Of a stretch of DNA of 64,000 nt, positions 60,776 through 64,000 are shown one piece after another (position 1 is the first letter of the stretch; the number at the start of each line of letters is the position of its first letter). The notes beneath the pieces were generated by a model. That model did no database searches and had not been told where the DNA came from. It worked only from the letters and a program-made list of their open reading frames with translations. A program made the position numbers and the translations under genes. This stretch comes from Methanoculleus taiwanensis (GTDB taxonomy: Archaea > Halobacteriota > Methanomicrobia > Methanomicrobiales > Methanoculleaceae). The stretch is taken from the NCBI RefSeq assembly GCF_004102725.1, contig NZ_LHQS01000002.1:186001-250000 (forward strand), written 5' to 3'.

Positions 60776-61537
60776 TCACTCCTTGGGCATGAACCCGTAT
60801 TTGGTCCTCAGCGAGTGGATACGCTGGACGTATTCGACGTACTCCTTGTCGTCGCGGTAGGGAGTGCCTACGAGCGAGTGGTAGATCGTCGTGTGTGCTT
60901 TGAGCCAGTTCTCGTCGAGGGGCTTTCCGACTTCGACAGCACGGTCGAGGGGCTCACCGATCTGGTCCTTGACGTAGCGGACGATGCCGTCTTCGCCGAG
61001 AATACAGCGCTGGAGCATATCGAACATCATGCCGTCTTCTGCGAGACGGAGGGAGTGTCCGTGCACGGTTGCACCACGGACGCTGCAGCGTGCGGGGTCG
61101 AAGAGTTCGGTGTTGAGGAGTTCCTTCGAGTATTTCTCGAGGTCACGCTCACGGCACTCGACGATCTGACGTCCGGAGAGCGTACCGGGGTCGATACCGC
61201 GGTACCGGTAGCAGTAGGCGTAGGTTCTCTGGTAGGGCTGGGACGGCGCGTTGAACATTGAGTCAGCGAACTGGATGTAACGGACACGGTCTCCGGCCTT
61301 TGCACCCTCGGTGGGGGTAACAATCTTACGGATGGGGCAGTCGGGCTCCTGCTGCTCGGCGAGCGGCGGGTGAGCGGTCGGGTAGGCGGATCCGGGGGCA
61401 CGGTGCCCGAGGATCAGCACAACGTCCTCATCGGTAATTTCGCGCATCTTTTCAAGGTTGTACCCGGGGTTCATCTGCTTGCGCCTGTTCTCGGCGACCT
61501 GCGTGGTACCCGGTCCATACTGGGGTTTGTATGCCAT
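60776..61537 (-). CDS. mcrG: Methyl-coenzyme M reductase subunit gamma
   Basis: 253-residue subunit; starts MAYKPQYGPGTTQVAENRRK, with GAGGTGA ribosome site 12 nt upstream, so ATG 61537 is used. LEKMREITDEDVVLILGHRA and APGSAYPTAHPPLAEQQEPD match McrG. Ends 5 nt before mcrA. Confidence 0.97.
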   Translation of the reverse strand: MAYKPQYGPGTTQVAENRRKQMNPGYNLEKMREITDEDVVLILGHRAPGSAYPTAHPPLAEQQEPDCPIRKIVTPTEGAKAGDRVRYIQFADSMFNAPSQPYQRTYAYCYRYRGIDPGTLSGRQIVECRERDLEKYSKELLNTELFDPARCSVRGATVHGHSLRLAEDGMMFDMLQRCILGEDGIVRYVKDQIGEPLDRAVEVGKPLDENWLKAHTTIYHSLVGTPYRDDKEYVEYVQRIHSLRTKYGFMPKE

Positions 61538-61550
61538 GTTGTTTTTCACC

Positions 61551-62174
61551 TCATGTTGAGCTTTTAATAACCTTCATAACGGCACGAATGACCTCTGCCA
61601 GTCTCTCACGTGAGGGGGTCTGCCCTCGTGTCACACCGCTGATGATCTCCATCACCGTTCCCTTCGTTTTGATCTTATCGGGCGGTGGCATGACGTACGC
61701 GGTCTTGACGCCTTCGCGTGCCAGGTCCTCGTAATCGATGGGTGCCTGGGAGACGACGATTGCCTTTATATCTGCATGTTCGAGGATGAAGCGTACCTTC
61801 TGCACCACGTGAGAGCGTACGTTCCCGTGGTGCAGGATCGCAACCTTATGCTGCTCGATCTGCTCGATCTCTTTCGGAGTAAGCCCGAAGTACGCTCCGA
61901 GCACGTGACCCGCAACCGGCGAATCCGCGGGAACACCACTTCCCGCATTCAGTACCAGTGTGGTGACCGAGAACTCTGCTCCCTCGCGGCGGAGGCCGGA
62001 GGTGATATCGCAGACCGGTTTTGTTACGTGCCGGCGCCCGGGTGACATGCCGATGACGATAACATCGGGACTTTTGGACTCGGAGATGGTGCCCCGCTGG
62101 GCGAGCCCTCCTCCTTTTCCCATTCCCATGCTCTCGCGGCAGTCGACGACCTGGGTTACCCTTCCGATTGGCAT
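61551..62174 (-). CDS. mcrC: Methyl-coenzyme M reductase operon protein McrC
   Basis: 207-residue accessory protein of the mcr operon; McrC has been linked to ATP-dependent reductive activation of Mcr. Landmarks: GRVTQVVDCRESMGMGKGGG at the N-terminus, VIVIGMSPGRRHVTKPVCDI, and LNAGSGVPADSPVAGHVLGA. The start overlaps the mcrD stop by one nucleotide. Confidence 0.95.
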   Translation of the reverse strand: MPIGRVTQVVDCRESMGMGKGGGLAQRGTISESKSPDVIVIGMSPGRRHVTKPVCDITSGLRREGAEFSVTTLVLNAGSGVPADSPVAGHVLGAYFGLTPKEIEQIEQHKVAILHHGNVRSHVVQKVRFILEHADIKAIVVSQAPIDYEDLAREGVKTAYVMPPPDKIKTKGTVMEIISGVTRGQTPSRERLAEVIRAVMKVIKSST

Positions 62175-62653
62175 TATCTTCCCTGAACGATGGTGAATCC
62201 GTCTTTCCGTTTCGGATCGACAAGCCCGAGTATCTGATCTTCGGCGTCGGGGCCGTATTTGACATAGTCAGAGAGGCTCGGCTGCGTCTTCATGAACCGC
62301 CCCTGCTGGAATGTATACGAAAACCCGAGGTCTGCGAATATCTCGTCGCATGCCTCTTTCATTGCCGGAATAATACTCTCGTCTTCGAGTTCCAGGACAA
62401 TGGTGCCTACCTGCACGCGAAGCTGGATCTCCTGATCCCCGACATGGATTGCTTTCCTGTCCGGGTGGGGGTTTGGCTTCCCCCGTGCGGGGCCGTAGGG
62501 GACGGTGGCCGGAATGGATGGTCCATTAATGGACATCCGCCGGATTCCGCCGACCTCTACGATCCGGTTCAGGAGCCGCTCCGCAGTATCGGGCTTGAGG
62601 AACCGTGCAGAGACAATTCTGCACTGAGGGTATATGGCGTCAGTCATTCTCAT
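62174..62653 (-). CDS. mcrD: Methyl-coenzyme M reductase operon protein McrD
   Basis: 159-residue accessory protein, thought to act as a chaperone in McrABG assembly or maturation. Segments YPQCRIVSARFLKPDTAERL, VGGIRRMSINGPSIPATVPY and FTFQQGRFMKT-like ends match McrD. ATG at 62653 or the second ATG at 62647 are possible starts. Confidence 0.94.
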   Translation of the reverse strand: MRMTDAIYPQCRIVSARFLKPDTAERLLNRIVEVGGIRRMSINGPSIPATVPYGPARGKPNPHPDRKAIHVGDQEIQLRVQVGTIVLELEDESIIPAMKEACDEIFADLGFSYTFQQGRFMKTQPSLSDYVKYGPDAEDQILGLVDPKRKDGFTIVQGR

Positions 62654-62662
62654 CTATGGTAT

Positions 62663-63967
62663 TTATACACCGTTTGCGATCTGCTGGATCGGCTTGTTGA
62701 ACACATCGATCTTACCGTAGGTGTCGGCGTAGATCTTGGAGGTGCTCTCTGGCGAGAACATCTGCGTTCCTGCGTCAAGCGCTGCTGCAGCGACCACACA
62801 CGGAATTGCGACACCTGCTGCGTGCCGGGTGACGACGTGGTTTCCGTTGAAGATACCGGGGCCACCGCCACCGTAGATCGAGTGGCTGAAGAACGAGAAC
62901 CCGACGGCAGTACCCATGACACGGCCGTAGTCACAGCCGGGCAGGCCGGTCTCGTGCTCAAGCAGGTCGTTGAAGTACAGCAGCGTCGAGGAGACGGCCT
63001 GGGCGAACCGGCCGGCACCACAGTTCACCATGGTTGCTGCCATGGTTCCTGCAGCTGCGTAGGCGTTCCAGAGCATCGGGTCCTTGGTGTCGTAGAACTG
63101 GAAGTAGCCGCCCTTCTTGCCGGGTACGATGACCTTGTCTTCAAGGGCGCGCTCGACCATGCTCTGCACGACAGTACCGACGGTACCGGTAGAGCCGTTT
63201 GCCTTGACGAGGTCGTAGACCATGTTGTTGGCGTTTAAGCCCTGGTATGCGTAGGCGAGGAGCTGGGCGCGCTCGAACGGGCCGATTGCGTTACCCATCT
63301 CGAACATTCCTGCCTGCTCGAGTGTGGACGAGAGTGCCGCACCCTGCATTGCATTCCGGTTGGTCATCATGACAACGTGGTTCACGGGAATGTTACGGAG
63401 TGCGTACCCGAGACCTTCGTTGTTCTGGGGGTTCGACAGGACGGAGCTGACGTTAGCGCCGACCATGTCCATGGTGTGCGGGTAGCTGCCCCAGATTGCT
63501 GCCTTGACCGTCGATGCGTCGAACATGCTGATGTCGAACTGGTCGACGAGTGCGTAGGTGGTTGCGGATGCGACTGCGGTGACTGCGGCATCGTAGGTGG
63601 ATGCAGCCTCGATACGCCTGCTCGGCACCTCGACGAGGAGCAGCTTGCCGCCGCCGAACTCGTGGATGATCGTGTCGTCGCCTTCTTCGACCTGCACCAT
63701 CTCCTTGATCTTGGCAACGATAGCGTCCTTGTTGCCGGCGATGTCAAGGTTCAGCTCACGGCCGAGGATGTGACCCTTGGCGATCTTACCGGTCTTGAGT
63801 CCGTTCTCGATTCCGCCGAGGTTGACTGCGATAGTCCTCTTGGTAAGGTCGATGAGCTTTCTGGTTGCCGGGTTTACCAGCGGGCTGATCTTTTCGAGTG
63901 ATACACCACTCTTCAGCAGTTTGCCTGCATCGTCGTACAGGTCAATCGTTTCAGAGTATTTTGCCAT
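62663..63967 (-). CDS. mcrB: Methyl-coenzyme M reductase subunit beta
   Basis: 434-residue subunit, first gene of the operon. Typical landmarks: AKYSETIDLYDDAGKLLKSG, NLGGIENGLKTGKIAKGHIL, and GGGGPGIFNGNHVVTRHAAG near residue 370. A GGAGG ribosome site lies 7 nt upstream of the ATG. The promoter is beyond the window edge; only 33 nt are visible upstream. Confidence 0.98.
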   Translation of the reverse strand: MAKYSETIDLYDDAGKLLKSGVSLEKISPLVNPATRKLIDLTKRTIAVNLGGIENGLKTGKIAKGHILGRELNLDIAGNKDAIVAKIKEMVQVEEGDDTIIHEFGGGKLLLVEVPSRRIEAASTYDAAVTAVASATTYALVDQFDISMFDASTVKAAIWGSYPHTMDMVGANVSSVLSNPQNNEGLGYALRNIPVNHVVMMTNRNAMQGAALSSTLEQAGMFEMGNAIGPFERAQLLAYAYQGLNANNMVYDLVKANGSTGTVGTVVQSMVERALEDKVIVPGKKGGYFQFYDTKDPMLWNAYAAAGTMAATMVNCGAGRFAQAVSSTLLYFNDLLEHETGLPGCDYGRVMGTAVGFSFFSHSIYGGGGPGIFNGNHVVTRHAAGVAIPCVVAAAALDAGTQMFSPESTSKIYADTYGKIDVFNKPIQQIANGV

Positions 63968-64000
63968 ATTTTTCCTCCATTAACCCTCGATTTGTGGATA

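Noticed and set aside
59058-60860. 600-codon open frame on the plus strand, antisense to mcrA
   Set aside because: It is entirely inside mcrA. Long antisense frames are common opposite highly expressed GC-rich genes with strong codon bias, and the translation is low complexity with no domain.
1-64000. CRISPR arrays, insertion sequences, prophage or conjugative modules
   Set aside because: No regular repeat-spacer pattern, transposase, integrase or phage structural gene was seen; the only large direct repeat is the mtrA duplication.

Overview
The window looks like the chromosome of a hydrogenotrophic methanogenic archaeon of the Methanomicrobiales, most likely Methanoculleus or a close relative. 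Support comes from the mcr (methyl-coenzyme M reductase) and mtr (methyl-H4MPT:CoM methyltransferase) operons, mer and mtd of the CO2-reduction pathway, archaeal-type ribosomal operons, NrpR and Tfx regulators, archaeal TATA promoters with many leaderless or GTG/TTG starts, tRNAs without encoded CCA, and an abundant-type S-layer glycoprotein with a PGF-CTERM tail of the kind known from Methanoculleus marisnigri. The genus call is inference; no database was searched.

Layout. 0-8.5 kb: a tRNA-Ser, cbf5 and hemD on the minus strand, two membrane transporters (TctA-like, Ca2+/cation antiporter), the box C/D RNP pair nop5-fibrillarin, a DUF1614 membrane protein, a TIM-barrel protein, tRNA-Gln and thymidylate synthase. 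8.5-21 kb: a cell-surface island with the S-layer gene and its long structured leader, AMP phosphorylase, a repeat-type surface protein and two tandem giant Big_1/VWA adhesin-like proteins. 21-30 kb: tRNA-Arg, a dUTPase/dCTP-deaminase-family enzyme, NrpR, a divergent tubulin/FtsZ-like protein, then mer, a GalT-like enzyme, an aldehyde dehydrogenase, mtd, and divergent tfx. 30.0-30.9 kb: a 0.9 kb gene-free but hairpin-rich stretch.

30.9-45.4 kb: a large ribosomal super-operon (uL3 to uL15, with Rnp1/Rpp29) continuing into secY, adkA, a DUF106 (Oxa1/YidC superfamily) membrane protein and cmk, mostly with start-stop overlaps or short gaps. 45.5-53 kb: a histone-deacetylase-family enzyme, threonine ammonia-lyase, a small S-layer-domain protein, an ECF transporter in which the substrate-binding membrane domain and both ATPases form one polypeptide followed by its T component, a small unknown protein, and an EF-Tu-like protein whose GTPase domain lacks a P-loop. 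53.2-64 kb, minus strand: mtr (E-D-C-B-A-F-[A-G fusion]-H) directly downstream of mcr (B-D-C-G-A), the last two steps of methanogenesis.

The most unusual features are a second, nearly identical MtrA cobamide domain fused in frame to MtrG; the divergent FtsZ/tubulin-like protein with a long acidic tail; the one-chain ECF transporter with a leader hairpin plus U-tract; the tandem adhesin paralogs, one of which has lost its VWA metal-site serines; perfect palindromes at the mtd start and the secY stop; and the structured gene-free block in front of uL3. No CRISPR array, insertion sequence, rRNA gene or prophage was seen.
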